A stretch of 64,000 bases of DNA from Paenibacillus phytorum (lineage in GTDB: Bacteria > Bacillota > Bacilli > Paenibacillales > NBRC-103111). The stretch lies in assembly GCF_013141715.1 (NCBI RefSeq), contig NZ_WHOA01000241.1, forward strand, positions 248,001 through 312,000. The letters run 5' to 3'. Shown here piece by piece: positions 1-8,857 of this stretch (its first letter is position 1; every line of letters starts with the position of its first letter). The notes under the pieces were generated by a model. That model made no database searches and had not been told where the DNA came from. It worked only from the letters and a program-made list of their open reading frames with translations. The translations under genes were made by a program, and so were the position numbers.

Positions 1-1884
1 TCCAATTGTCATCATGTAGTGCTAGATGCTTTTGATGAGTGGATTCACCAATTCGGGCAAGCGATGCTACCGCCTCAAACCGCACTGCTATGCGTGGATA
101 CGGATCTGAAAGTGGTTAAGGCTTGCTCCCATGATACACTTCTTACTGATGCATTGCTGCAGGTAGGAGCATCATGGAGCTATGCAGAACGCAATGACAA
201 TCCGTTGGCACGATGTGCTGAAAATCCAAAAATGCATATAATGACTAGCGAAGAAATGAGCGCAAAAGAACGGAAGACCGTTTTGGCTGCTTCGATTCCA
301 GTCCTAGATCCACAAGGGGATCCAATTTTATATTTGGGACTATTTTCCCATACACTTGAAGAAGCAGACGAACTTGCACAATTGTTCTATATACTTTCCC
401 TTTCTTTCCAAGGTAGTGTGCAGAGCGTAGAGGATCGTCGTAAGTACGACCAATTGTTTATGCAGCATCTAAATAGGGAACTTGAGTTTAAGAAGCATGA
501 TATTTTATTTGAGGCTTCTAAGAAGCTACACGCCAAAATCGATGTCGATTCGGTATTGACCGAAGTCATTGAGTGCATGCATAGTGTTTATCCCAATATA
601 CAAGTAGATTTATTGCTTTCTCAAGATAATGACTCTACGAATCTATCTGTGAAGCCTTTGAATTTTCAAAGTACGGAGGATGACATTCGAACACGTGCTT
701 TTATGGAAGGGCATGTGATATTTGAACCTTCATCCGAGGATAGTGGCCCAAATACAGGTCATATCGCTGCTCCATTATCAGGCAAACAGGGTGTATATGG
801 CGTGTTATATATGACGTCTAACAGTGATTTGATTCACGCTTCGGATTTGCAATTCATATCATTGCTTGCCGATACGGCTGGGTCTGCTTTTGAAAACGCT
901 AAATTATATGAACAGTCCAATTTAATGATTAACGAGCTTCGACTTATTAATGAAATCACCAAGCAATTAAATCAGAGCTTGCGTTTAAACGAAATTTTTA
1001 ACTCAGCATCGAGCGAGATTTTAAGTATTTTCGGCGCGGATTATAGTTGTATTCTGCAAGCGGATAAAAATAGTGAGAATTTAATCGTACAAGCGACTAA
1101 TTTGCCTGCGATGTTTCATGAGACCTTTACCGTAGATCAAGGCTTTTCTGGTGTCGTCTATACCTCCAAAGAACCGATTATTATTTCGGACTATTGGAGC
1201 AATAAAAAGGTTGAGTCAAAGCTGATGCAATTAACCAACTCCAGATCGCTTATTGGTTCACCAATTCTCGTGAATGGACAAGTTGAGGGCGTTATTCTAG
1301 TTGTGCACAGCAAGCCAAACTTCTTTTCCTATGATAACTACAAATTGCTGCAGGTTCTTTCGGGGCATATTGGTCTTGCCATGACGAATGCTTCCCTGCA
1401 TGCTGAAGTGAAACGAATGGTTATTACAGATAATTTGACAGGACTTTATGTACGTCATTATTTGGACGAACAGGCTAATTCGATGCAAAAGAAGGACTTC
1501 TGCGGTTCACTTATTGTCGTTGATATAGACAATTTCAAACGGGTTAATGATACCTACGGTCATCAGGTGGGCGATAAAATCTTGATCCAAGTAAGTCAAA
1601 TTATTAAAACTAGTATTAGGGATAGTGATATTGCAGCAAGATGGGGCGGGGAAGAGCTTGCGGTCTATTTACCCCAAGTTGCTAAGTCTCAAACGATTCG
1701 AATCGCAGAACGTATTCGTGTTCGTGTTCTTGAGGAGACTAATCCGCAAGTAACCGTTTCCTGTGGCGTTTCGGATTGGAATTGGGAAGAAGATAAGATT
1801 AGTGTAGAATCGCTGTTCTATCGTGCAGATATGGCTCTCTATCAAGCCAAAAATAACGGTCGTAACCAAATTCGAATCGGTTAG
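1..1884 (+). CDS. GAF/GGDEF diguanylate cyclase (5' end outside window)
   Basis: Probable cytoplasmic diguanylate cyclase making the second messenger c-di-GMP from two GTP. The reading frame is open to the left edge, so the GTG at 19 may be internal and the gene probably begins upstream. Counting from that GTG there is an N-terminal region of unclear fold, two GAF-like sensor regions (about 160-285 and 315-455) and a C-terminal GGDEF domain. The active-site loop reads GGEEL near residue 543, and an RDSD sequence five residues before it fits the RxxD product-inhibition site. No membrane segment is visible. An intrinsic terminator follows directly. The GGDEF call is firm; what the GAF regions sense is unknown. 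Confidence 0.88.
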   Translation, partial: SNCHHVVLDAFDEWIHQFGQAMLPPQTALLCVDTDLKVVKACSHDTLLTDALLQVGASWSYAERNDNPLARCAENPKMHIMTSEEMSAKERKTVLAASIPVLDPQGDPILYLGLFSHTLEEADELAQLFYILSLSFQGSVQSVEDRRKYDQLFMQHLNRELEFKKHDILFEASKKLHAKIDVDSVLTEVIECMHSVYPNIQVDLLLSQDNDSTNLSVKPLNFQSTEDDIRTRAFMEGHVIFEPSSEDSGPNTGHIAAPLSGKQGVYGVLYMTSNSDLIHASDLQFISLLADTAGSAFENAKLYEQSNLMINELRLINEITKQLNQSLRLNEIFNSASSEILSIFGADYSCILQADKNSENLIVQATNLPAMFHETFTVDQGFSGVVYTSKEPIIISDYWSNKKVESKLMQLTNSRSLIGSPILVNGQVEGVILVVHSKPNFFSYDNYKLLQVLSGHIGLAMTNASLHAEVKRMVITDNLTGLYVRHYLDEQANSMQKKDFCGSLIVVDIDNFKRVNDTYGHQVGDKILIQVSQIIKTSIRDSDIAARWGGEELAVYLPQVAKSQTIRIAERIRVRVLEETNPQVTVSCGVSDWNWEEDKISVESLFYRADMALYQAKNNGRNQIRIG

Positions 1885-1885
1885 T

Positions 1886-1917
1886 AAAAAGCACTTGTCT
1901 AAGGACGGGTGCTTTTC
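1886..1917 (+). terminator. Intrinsic terminator after the diguanylate cyclase
   Basis: Stem of AAAAGCAC..GTC paired with GAC..GTGCTTTT around a TAAG loop, just after the stop codon. The U-tract is short. Confidence 0.7.
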
Positions 1918-2145
1918 TTCGCTTTAACACTTTCATATCAAAAACTTGGTTGCTCAATTTGCAAATAATGTCGAAAAAAGGTTATCTAATCTAATAAATT
2001 TGAATAGGTAGGGTAAACTATATGCAGGATAGAAATAGGATAGGGTACTTCACCGTTGTATAACCAGATAACTCCTCACTTTTCTCTTCCTGAACCTTCT
2101 GTAACATGTTACAATGGTTTGGTCTAAGGGAAGGATGGTCGAAAT

Positions 2146-2835
2146 TTGTCGGTGTTAAATAGAAACAGAAAACACATTTTGCTAGTTTTTTTTATTTGTA
2201 TTTTGCTCGTTGCCCTGATTGCTTTTTTATTTTATAACCCTACAGGCATTAAACTTACTCACAGCAATATGCGACAGCTATCTGAACATTTAAGGGACAT
2301 TGGTTGGCCCGGTAAAATCATCGGAATGGCTTTAATTTTTTTTCAAACGTTCTTTCCGTTTATTCCCTTTGTTGTTGTAGCAGGTACGAATGTTGCTATT
2401 TTCGGTATTAAAATAGGGTTTCTTGTTAATTACATAATGTCTTGTTTAGGAGCAGTTTCCTCTTTTTATTTTGCTCGCTATTATGGACATGCATGGGTAG
2501 AGAAAAAGCTCGAGCGATTTCCATTAGTGACGCAGTTTAGTAAGCGGATGGAGAAACGCGGATTCCTATATGTCCTTCTAGGCAGATTGATTCCGATTTT
2601 ACCTTCCTCGGCGATTAATTTTGGTGCAGGGCTAACTCGAATGCGGTTTACTCATTTTCTATGGGGGACCTTGCTGGGGAAACTGCCGATCGTATTTCTG
2701 GAATCGATGATTGCACATGATTTATTTCATTTCCAGAAATATAAGGGAAGACTACTTTTGTTGCTAGGTATTTTCGTTGTTTTGATTCTAGTAGGGAACA
2801 GCGTGAAGAAAGCAATTGCAGCAAAGACGAAGTAA
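2146..2835 (+). CDS. TVP38/TMEM64 (VTT/DedA-like) membrane protein
   Basis: Polytopic membrane protein of the TVP38/TMEM64 family. An N-terminal membrane segment lies at about residues 10-30. The VTT core follows, with the conserved FFPFIPF-type re-entrant hydrophobic stretch near 60-70, the loop F.ARYYG (about 108), the GRLIPILPSSAINFGAG signature (about 148-163) and a last helix near 205-220. The role in bacteria is not settled; relatives act in lipid scrambling or undecaprenyl-phosphate recycling. The start is TTG at 2146, about 8 nt after AAGGGAAGGATGG. The upstream ATG at 2135 is out of frame. It stands alone as a transcription unit. Confidence 0.85.
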   Translation: MSVLNRNRKHILLVFFICILLVALIAFLFYNPTGIKLTHSNMRQLSEHLRDIGWPGKIIGMALIFFQTFFPFIPFVVVAGTNVAIFGIKIGFLVNYIMSCLGAVSSFYFARYYGHAWVEKKLERFPLVTQFSKRMEKRGFLYVLLGRLIPILPSSAINFGAGLTRMRFTHFLWGTLLGKLPIVFLESMIAHDLFHFQKYKGRLLLLLGIFVVLILVGNSVKKAIAAKTK

Positions 2836-2949
2836 AGCGCTTTACTTGGAGAATGAAGGAAATTTTTAGTTGCGTTAAGTAACCTTTCCAAGTTATCATA
2901 TAGGGAGCAAGGCGACCAATTCAGATGCGAATAAATGGAGGAATGAAAT

Positions 2950-3198
2950 ATGCCAAGTGCTAATAATGCCGCAATTGTTGAAATTTCACAAACAGCTAAT
3001 AAATTCAGATCTTCAATCGTTCTCCAATATGATAATAAGTATATCGATGTAAAAAGTATCTTAGGTTTGTTTACTACATTGCTTAGCTCCAGCAACTATG
3101 ATCTTCATGTTCATGGGCCGGATGCAGAAGAAGCGAAAATCGCTATGGCTGAAGTATTCGCTAAGCACAATTTGGGCGTAAACGTTGTTCAAGAATAG
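2950..3198 (+). CDS. HPr-like protein lacking the phosphorylatable histidine
   Basis: An 82-residue protein with the HPr fold. The segment around KSILGL (34-40) aligns with the HPr Ser46 region and keeps that serine (Ser36 here). The HPr active-site loop GLHARPA should fall at the extreme N-terminus, but His15 aligns with Asn5 and Arg17 with Ala7, so transfer of phosphate from PTS enzyme I should be impossible. The start is fixed by GGAGG at 2937-2941, 8 nt upstream, leaving no room for a longer N-terminus. By analogy with Crh of B. subtilis it may be a regulatory HPr; whether HPr kinase acts on Ser36 is unknown. Confidence 0.75.
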   Translation: MPSANNAAIVEISQTANKFRSSIVLQYDNKYIDVKSILGLFTTLLSSSNYDLHVHGPDAEEAKIAMAEVFAKHNLGVNVVQE

Positions 3199-3212
3199 AG
3201 TTCATGCTTAAA

Positions 3213-3247
3213 GAAGGTACTCTCAGAATCTCTGAGGGTACCTTCTC
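3213..3247 (+). terminator. Hairpin terminator after the HPr-like gene
   Basis: A 15-bp inverted repeat (3213-3227 with 3231-3245, one mismatch) around a three-base loop. The following T-run is weak, so termination may be partial or bidirectional. Confidence 0.65.
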
Positions 3248-3322
3248 TTGTATATTGATCCAATTTCGCTTAATATAGATCATATAAGGACGGATGACTA
3301 TGCGTATAGGGGGAAGTTGGGA

Positions 3323-3610
3323 ATGTCTTCATCTGATCTATTGCTGGACATGAATCAAAAAGCGCTTAATCTTCTCCAAGAAGATGCAGATAAAATCGAA
3401 AAACTAATCGAAGTACAAATGGAGAATTTGACTACGCGTCAATGTCCACTGTATGAAGAAGTTTTAGATACGCAAATGTACGGACTTTCTAGAGAAATTG
3501 ATTTTGCCATTCGAGCGGGACTTATTTCCGAAATACCTGGTAAACAAATTCTCAGCAAGCTTGAACGTAACCTTGCGCAGCTATATGAAGCGTTGAATAA
3601 CAAAAAGTAA
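3323..3610 (+). CDS. ylaN: YlaN family protein (Fur-associated iron homeostasis factor)
   Basis: A 95-residue YlaN orthologue. The segment QMENLTTRQCPLYEEVLDTQ and the following MYGLSREIDFA are nearly identical to B. subtilis YlaN. In Bacillus and Staphylococcus YlaN binds iron and interacts with Fur to relieve repression under iron limitation. I chose ATG 3323, which has AGGGGGAAG before it and matches the Bacillus N-terminus, over the open frame that runs back to a TTG at 3248. A terminator hairpin overlaps the stop codon. As in B. subtilis it lies close to ftsW, though here ftsW is on the other strand. Confidence 0.9.
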   Translation: MSSSDLLLDMNQKALNLLQEDADKIEKLIEVQMENLTTRQCPLYEEVLDTQMYGLSREIDFAIRAGLISEIPGKQILSKLERNLAQLYEALNNKK

Positions 3611-3636
3611 CCCTTCTCAATGGGTTACTTTTTTTG
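3602..3636 (+). terminator. Intrinsic terminator of ylaN
   Basis: AAAAAGTAACCC pairs with GGGTTACTTTTT around an eight-base loop and runs into seven T residues. It includes the ylaN stop codon. Confidence 0.85.
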
Positions 3637-3650
3637 TCTTTGTTGTGTAT

Positions 3651-4697
3651 TTAGACGAGGAAGAATACGACGCCTAGAATGATGTAGACCACGAGCAGCA
3701 GGAGACCTTCATACCAGTTGGTCGAGCCATCTTGGGTTATCGACTTCGTAATAAAGACGGCGACTCCGATTGCAGCAATTTCATATGTGGAAAAGACAAT
3801 GTTCATTGGTGTACCACTTACGAAGAAACTGACAAGTATAAGCACAGGAGCTACGAATAGGGCGATCTGCAACGAGCTGCCGATTGCTATTTCAACGGCT
3901 GCGCCCATTTTATTTTTCATGGCCATCATCACGGCGGCGCTATGTTCCGCAGCATTTCCAATAATAGCAATGAGGAATGCACCTACAAACAGCTCAGATA
4001 ATCCAAATCTATGGGTAACATCTTCTAATGTACCAACTAACCACTCACTGGTGAAAGCTACCATGACGGTGGCTAGGATTAGAAAAAGAATGGAAGTTCC
4101 TTTGGACCAAGCTGCCTCACCATGTTCAATGGCTTCATCAGAAAGTACACTTTTGTGTGTAACCATGGAGAATAGAAGCCAGAGCAAGTAGGCGACGATC
4201 AGTAATATGGCGACGATCATGCTCATTGTTGACGTTTCTTTGGTTGTCAATCCGCCTGCGAAGATGGCTGGAATGAATAGTGCAACAACCCCAAGAATCA
4301 TGAGGGAAGAATTGTGAGAAGCCAGTTTAACGTTAAATGACTGCTCTTTGAACTTCAACCCACCGGCAAATATACTTAGGCCCAGCACAAGCAGTAGGTT
4401 ACCTATGATGGCTCCGGTGAGACTGGCCTTGACGACACCGAACAATCCGTCTCTAACTAAGAAGAATGCAATAATTAACTCAGCTGCGTTACCGAACGTT
4501 GCATTGAGGAATCCTCCCACGCGCTCGCCTGCATAGTGGGCAACACTTTCTGTCGCTTTACCTAGAAATCCAGCTACAAAAATGATAGCTATACAAGCAA
4601 TTACGAATTGAAGTGTTGAATTCAGATGCATGTAATGAGCGATACCCGCTGTAACGAAAGAAATGATTAAACCGATGTAGAACAATTTTCCCTTCAA
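3651..4697 (-). CDS. cax: Calcium/proton antiporter, CaCA superfamily (YfkE/ChaA-like)
   Basis: A 348-residue integral membrane cation exchanger expected to expel Ca2+ in exchange for H+. About eleven hydrophobic segments are visible. The two inverted alpha-repeats carry the diagnostic GNAAE motifs at residues 69-73 and 247-251, whose glutamates bind the ion. An acidic loop (SDEAIEHGE, about 186-194) separates the two halves, as in Cax proteins. The start is TTG at 4697, preceded by GGAGGG. It is divergent from the Asp23 gene. The window also encodes a Ca2+ P-type ATPase at 27 kb, a second calcium exit route. Confidence 0.92.
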   Translation of the reverse strand: MKGKLFYIGLIISFVTAGIAHYMHLNSTLQFVIACIAIIFVAGFLGKATESVAHYAGERVGGFLNATFGNAAELIIAFFLVRDGLFGVVKASLTGAIIGNLLLVLGLSIFAGGLKFKEQSFNVKLASHNSSLMILGVVALFIPAIFAGGLTTKETSTMSMIVAILLIVAYLLWLLFSMVTHKSVLSDEAIEHGEAAWSKGTSILFLILATVMVAFTSEWLVGTLEDVTHRFGLSELFVGAFLIAIIGNAAEHSAAVMMAMKNKMGAAVEIAIGSSLQIALFVAPVLILVSFFVSGTPMNIVFSTYEIAAIGVAVFITKSITQDGSTNWYEGLLLLVVYIILGVVFFLV

Positions 4698-4895
4698 AGT
4701 AAACCCTCCGACTCATTCTTTTATTGGTACTTTTTGACTTCTTTTAATATACCCACTTTGGAACCCAATGTAAATTCGATTTGTCCGTTGGCGCTGTTCT
4801 TGCTTTCATCTAGTGAACTTATTACAATAGATTTATACCAGAGTGAAGAGACTTTGAGCTCCACTCAATGATCCCAATATGAGGAGTTGATCTGT

Positions 4896-5276
4896 ATGTC
4901 CGAAGACAATCAAACCGGCTTAATTCGTATTTCTGATGATGTAGTATCGACAATTGCAGGACTTGCAGCTCTGGAGACAGCAGGCATAGCAGGCATGTCA
5001 GGCGGTATCTCGGAAGGCTTAGCTAAGCGACTCAGTGGTAAGAATGTGCAGCGTGGGGTTTCTGTAGAGGTCGGGCAAGTGGAAGCAGCGATCGATCTAC
5101 GTGTTATCGTCAATTACGGTTCCCGTATTCAGGATGTATGCAGGGATCTCCAAGAAAACGTGAGAGAAGCTGTTGAAAATATGACCGGGCTAACCGTGGT
5201 GGAAGTCAATGTCAAGGTGGAGGGCGTCGCGTTCAAGGAAGAAGAGACAGCAGACGATCCACATCGTGTAAAATAG
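4896..5276 (+). CDS. Asp23/Gls24 family envelope-stress protein
   Basis: A 126-residue small Asp23/Gls24-domain protein. It has the family pattern of an N-terminal strand (GLIRISDDVVSTIAGLAALE), a glycine-rich stretch (GIAGMSGG), the SRGV-like VQRGVSVEVG and a C-terminal VVEVNVKVEGV. Members associate with the cell envelope, often through a membrane anchor partner (AmaP); no anchor gene is adjacent. ATG 4896 is preferred over TTG 4887, since GAGGAG at 4881-4886 gives a 9-nt spacing only to the ATG. A paralogue, yloU, lies at 49.4 kb. Confidence 0.85.
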   Translation: MSEDNQTGLIRISDDVVSTIAGLAALETAGIAGMSGGISEGLAKRLSGKNVQRGVSVEVGQVEAAIDLRVIVNYGSRIQDVCRDLQENVREAVENMTGLTVVEVNVKVEGVAFKEEETADDPHRVK

Positions 5277-5322
5277 AAAAAAGACTCAATCGATATCACT
5301 GAAATCGATTGGGTCTTTTTTT
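5277..5322 (+). terminator. Bidirectional terminator between the Asp23 gene and ftsW
   Basis: A 14-bp stem (5281-5294 with 5304-5317, one G-T pair) flanked by A and T tracts on both sides. It serves the Asp23 gene and, on the minus strand, covers the last codons of ftsW. Confidence 0.85.
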
Positions 5323-6465
5323 GGGTTTTGCATCTTCTTTGTGTGATTGTTCCCGAGAAATACTGAGCAGAATCCCCATACTGATGAGAGAGACCATCAT
5401 GGAGGAACCTCCTGCTGAAATAAAGGGCAAGGTTACACCGGTAAGTGGAATGGATCCTGTAACGCCACCGATATTAATGACGGCTTGGAAGGCAAAAATG
5501 CTCATAATGCCAACTCCTGCAACCATACCGAACAAATCGGGACTGCGAACAGCGACAAGGATGCCACGCCATATAAAGAGCAGGAAGATAAGGATGAATA
5601 TGGAACTCCCAATAAAACCAAACTCTTCCCCAATGATTGCAAAAATGAAGTCGTTATGAGCTTCAGGTAAATAATGCAGCTTCTGAATGCCTTGACCGAA
5701 TCCTGCACCAGTCAGTCCGCCGTGTCCGAATGCGAATAAGGATTGTACGACCTGATACCCAGTATCCGAAGTATCTGCCCATGGATCGAGAAACGAGGTT
5801 AGACGGTTCAAACGATAACTGCTTGACGTATCTGCTGTGTTATTTTTTAGTAAGTAAAGGGTAACAACCATGGTCCCAATCGCAGCAAGGCCTGTCCCCA
5901 AAAGGAAGATATGCTTTAAGTTGGAGCCACCCACAATGATGACAATGGCAGAGCAAACCAGCAGGATCATACAGGAGCCCAAATCAGGCTGGAGCATGAT
6001 AAGCATGCTGACAAATCCGACGATCACCAAGGCAGGGAGCAGCCCTTTTTTGAAATTACGGAACTTCTCTTCTTTATTACTAATGAGAGAAGCCAAGTAA
6101 AGAATAACAATTAGTTTGGCGAATTCCGTTGGTTGAATCCCAAATTTACCTACATTAAACCAGCTGGCTGCACCGTTTGATTTTGAAGTGAAAATAACGA
6201 GAATGAGCAGCATAACGATAACAAAGAAAGCGGGAATAACCAACTTTTTCAGCTTGGTGTAATGGAGGTTCATGCAGAAAAGCATGCCAACACTTCCTAA
6301 GCCAACAGCTATCAATTGCTTCTTCGTAAAATACCATGGGTCGTCCCATCGATAAGCACTCGTCATTGAGCTTGCACTGAAAACCATGGCAAGACCGAAG
6401 CAAACAAGTACAAAGGTTAAAAATAGCAGCAGAAAATCCGGCGTTCCTCTTCGAGGGGGATTCAT
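5296..6465 (-). CDS. ftsW: FtsW/RodA/SpoVE family peptidoglycan polymerase
   Basis: A 389-residue SEDS glycosyltransferase that polymerises lipid II, most likely FtsW of the division septum. It has about ten membrane helices, and a large extracytoplasmic loop carries TGYQVVQSLFAFGHGG (235-250). LPEAHNDFIF (266-275) contains the catalytic aspartate (Asp272) and is followed by IGEEFGFIG. A basic C-terminal tail follows. The call of FtsW over RodA/SpoVE rests on the neighbouring ylaN, as in B. subtilis. The ATG follows GCGAGG. The gene is 13 nt downstream of the YugN-like gene and probably co-transcribed with it. Confidence 0.9.
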   Translation of the reverse strand: MNPPRRGTPDFLLLFLTFVLVCFGLAMVFSASSMTSAYRWDDPWYFTKKQLIAVGLGSVGMLFCMNLHYTKLKKLVIPAFFVIVMLLILVIFTSKSNGAASWFNVGKFGIQPTEFAKLIVILYLASLISNKEEKFRNFKKGLLPALVIVGFVSMLIMLQPDLGSCMILLVCSAIVIIVGGSNLKHIFLLGTGLAAIGTMVVTLYLLKNNTADTSSSYRLNRLTSFLDPWADTSDTGYQVVQSLFAFGHGGLTGAGFGQGIQKLHYLPEAHNDFIFAIIGEEFGFIGSSIFILIFLLFIWRGILVAVRSPDLFGMVAGVGIMSIFAFQAVINIGGVTGSIPLTGVTLPFISAGGSSMMVSLISMGILLSISREQSHKEDAKPKKRPNRFQ

Positions 6466-6478
6466 GCTGTTTCCTCGC

Positions 6479-6826
6479 CTAGTCTGCTAATAATTGCTGC
6501 AGTTGAGCTAATTTTTGGTTGGAAATTTTGAGAACCGACTCAGGGATAGGAGAATTGTAATCCAAGCCATGCGGGAACGTTTCTTTACCTATGTAAGCTT
6601 CTTCTAGGAATAAGATTGCATAAGGAGATTCTAGTTTACCGGATTCTACACGAGCATTTACACGTAAGAAATACACGGATTTACTTGCTTTATCTTCCAT
6701 TTTAAAATCATAAGTAGCACGCGTGTATTCCCACTGCCAACGCACGAAACCAAGTTTAGTCGTTACTTCATCCAGGTGAGCCAAATCGCTTTTTAAGCCT
6801 TTTAGGCCAGTTGCTTCAATAATCAA
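6479..6826 (-). CDS. YugN-like family protein
   Basis: A 115-residue protein of the YugN-like family, function unknown. It has TGLKG..SDLAHLDEV near the N-terminus, GFVRWQWEYTRATYDFK, a strand-rich middle (YFLRVNARVESG) and FPHGLDY. The start is TTG at 6826: the GGAGG complement lies at 6835-6839 with 8-nt spacing, and the N-terminus then matches the B. subtilis family member. The ATG at 6856 would add ten residues and place the Shine-Dalgarno inside the coding region. It is the first gene of a likely operon with ftsW. Confidence 0.8.
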   Translation of the reverse strand: MIIEATGLKGLKSDLAHLDEVTTKLGFVRWQWEYTRATYDFKMEDKASKSVYFLRVNARVESGKLESPYAILFLEEAYIGKETFPHGLDYNSPIPESVLKISNQKLAQLQQLLAD

Positions 6827-7030
6827 TTTTAACGCCTCCATATTGTACGTATGCATTCTTTATTCATGATAGTATGTTTCCAAAGGTTCTGCAAGTCGAT
6901 AACAACGTCAATTTTCTAATATTTGATGGCACTTTACAGATGAAACATGCTCATTTATTTGGTAGAATAGGTTCAATGACACGGCAAGCGTGAAAAGTTA
7001 AGAAACAAGGATGGGCGGAGGATTTTCCTT

Positions 7031-8200
7031 ATGAACGATTTTCAAGCAAGCTTACAAGCGAATTATGAAGAAATGGTTGCCTGGAGGCGCTACTTACATC
7101 AAAATCCCGAACTATCTTTCCATGAATATCGCACCACTGAATTTGTGGCGAATCATCTACAAAGTTGGGATATTGAAGTTCGCAAAAATGTAGGAGGCAA
7201 TGGTATTGTCGGACTGCTCCGCGGCAGCAGCGAAGGTCCTACGGTTGCGCTTCGAGCAGACATGGATGCACTGCCTATTCAAGATGAGAAGAACTGTGCG
7301 TACTCTTCGCTCACGAAAGGCGTTATGCACGCTTGTGGACACGACGCACACACCTCAACACTGCTTGGTATTGCCAAGGTGGCGAGTCAGCATCGCGATC
7401 AACTAAAAGGGAATCTGGTTTTCCTGTTCCAACATGCTGAAGAAATTACGCCTGGTGGCGCTGATTCCATGATCCAAGACGGAGCTCTTGAAGGTGTTGA
7501 TGCCGTGTTCGGCGTTCATCTATGGACACCATTTCCTGTAGGCCATTTTTATTCCAAAGCGGGTCCCTTAATGGCGGCACCCGATGAATTCACCATTCAT
7601 ATTCAAGGAAAAGGTGGACATGGGGGGTTGCCTCATCAAACCATTGACAGCATTTATGTAGCTTCTCAATTAGTTGTTAATCTTCAAGCGATCGTAAGTC
7701 GACAAATTGATCCGATAGAACCATGCGTGGTTAGCGTTGGATCCTTCCACGGGGGTTCTAGCTTCAATGTCATAGCCGAAACAAGTGTGCTGAATGGCAC
7801 TGTACGCACTTTCAATGCGGAACTTAGACAAGATGTGAAGCAGCGCCTCGAACGGATCGTACATACCACTTGTGAGATGAATCAAGCTTCCTATAAGATA
7901 AACTATAAATTAGGTTACCCTACAGTTGTTAATGATGGGAAAGAAGCAGAACGCTTCTTCAAAGTCGGTACCGAATTGTTTGGGGCAGAAGCCGTGCACG
8001 AGTCCCCACTTATTATGGCCGGAGAGGACTTTTCCTATTATTTGAACCACCGACCAGGCTGCTTTATGTTCGTTGGTGCAGGTAATGTTGAGGCTGGCAT
8101 CGTACATCCGCACCATCATCCGAAGTTCGATATTGACGAGAAATCCATGCTAAATGCGGCAAATTTGTTGTTAGGAATGGCTTTGGATTATATGGCATGA
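7031..8200 (+). CDS. M20 family metallo-amidohydrolase
   Basis: A 389-residue M20D amidohydrolase of the hippurate / N-acyl-amino-acid / IAA-conjugate hydrolase group, cytoplasmic. Metal-binding elements are visible: RADMDALPIQ (75-84), the HACGHDAH motif (100-107, Cys102 and His104), QHAEE (134-138), HLW and the C-terminal GEDFSYY with a distal HPHHHPKFD. The dimerisation lid GKGGHGGLPH is present. The substrate cannot be decided from sequence. The start ATG has GGCGGAGG upstream. It is followed closely by the CBS gene on the same strand. Confidence 0.9.
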   Translation: MNDFQASLQANYEEMVAWRRYLHQNPELSFHEYRTTEFVANHLQSWDIEVRKNVGGNGIVGLLRGSSEGPTVALRADMDALPIQDEKNCAYSSLTKGVMHACGHDAHTSTLLGIAKVASQHRDQLKGNLVFLFQHAEEITPGGADSMIQDGALEGVDAVFGVHLWTPFPVGHFYSKAGPLMAAPDEFTIHIQGKGGHGGLPHQTIDSIYVASQLVVNLQAIVSRQIDPIEPCVVSVGSFHGGSSFNVIAETSVLNGTVRTFNAELRQDVKQRLERIVHTTCEMNQASYKINYKLGYPTVVNDGKEAERFFKVGTELFGAEAVHESPLIMAGEDFSYYLNHRPGCFMFVGAGNVEAGIVHPHHHPKFDIDEKSMLNAANLLLGMALDYMA

Positions 8201-8256
8201 ATGCCGTTCATCCTTTGGAGAATGCTATAGAGGTAAGTTAACTCCGAGGAGGGATT

Positions 8257-8703
8257 ATGGACATGGCAAGTAAAACAGTGAGGGACATCATGAGTAAAGA
8301 TTGCGTGACCGTTACTCTGCAGGATAATGTCTACGAGATCGCTTTGAAAATGAAGCAGCACGATATTGGATTCGTTGCCGTTGTAGAGGGTAAGAAGCTC
8401 ATTGGTGTTGTAACAGACCGTGACCTTGTTGTTCGCGGATATGCAGAAAAGCATTCTGGATCTACAGCTGTAGATAAAGTAATCACGAAGGATATTGCGA
8501 CAATAAGCCCCGATACATCTGTTGAAGAAGCCGCCAAAATGATGGCGAAAGATCAAATTCGACGGTTACCAGTAGTGGAGAACGGCGAGCTTGTAGGAAT
8601 AGTAGCCATCGGCGACCTAGCGGTTCGCGGCAGCTTTGAGGATGAAGCAGGGGAAGCGCTTAGCAAAATTTCATCAGACAAAACACTAGTCGGCAGTAGA
8701 TAA
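8257..8703 (+). CDS. Tandem CBS-domain protein
   Basis: A 148-residue protein made of one CBS pair (Bateman module). CBS1 covers about residues 6-62 (TVRDIMS.DCVTV through GVVTDRDLVVRG). CBS2 covers about 72-130 (VDKVITKDIATI through GIVAIGDLAVRG). Such stand-alone modules usually bind adenine nucleotides or SAM and regulate a partner; the partner is unknown. AGGAGG at 8247-8252 is 4 nt from ATG 8257 and 10 nt from the in-frame ATG 8263, so the start may be two codons later. A terminator follows. Confidence 0.88.
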   Translation: MDMASKTVRDIMSKDCVTVTLQDNVYEIALKMKQHDIGFVAVVEGKKLIGVVTDRDLVVRGYAEKHSGSTAVDKVITKDIATISPDTSVEEAAKMMAKDQIRRLPVVENGELVGIVAIGDLAVRGSFEDEAGEALSKISSDKTLVGSR

Positions 8704-8730
8704 TCATGATCCACGCGTAATAATTATAAT

Positions 8731-8775
8731 AAGCAGCCTGTTCTCCATTCTCTGGAGAAGGGTTGCTTTTTTTGT
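8731..8775 (+). terminator. Intrinsic terminator after the CBS gene
   Basis: A long stem (AAGCAGCCTGTTCTCC with the near-complementary half starting at 8753) ends in seven T residues. Confidence 0.85.
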
Positions 8776-8857
8776 CAAGAAAAATTGTTATCTTTACTAC
8801 CGATAAGTGATGAGAGATAATGATAGCGAAAAGGGTAGGGGAGGTTAACATCTTAGA

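Noticed and set aside
2000..2030. Sigma-A promoter for the VTT gene (TTGAAT with TAAACT/TATATG)
   Set aside because: Spacing between the elements is wrong for any pairing tried.
2727..3095. Minus-strand open frame across the VTT and HPr-like genes
   Set aside because: Spans two genes and their junction with no start signal or family resemblance.
3718..4191. Plus-strand open frame of 157 codons inside the Ca2+/H+ antiporter gene
   Set aside because: Antisense to a complete membrane transporter with both GNAAE motifs.
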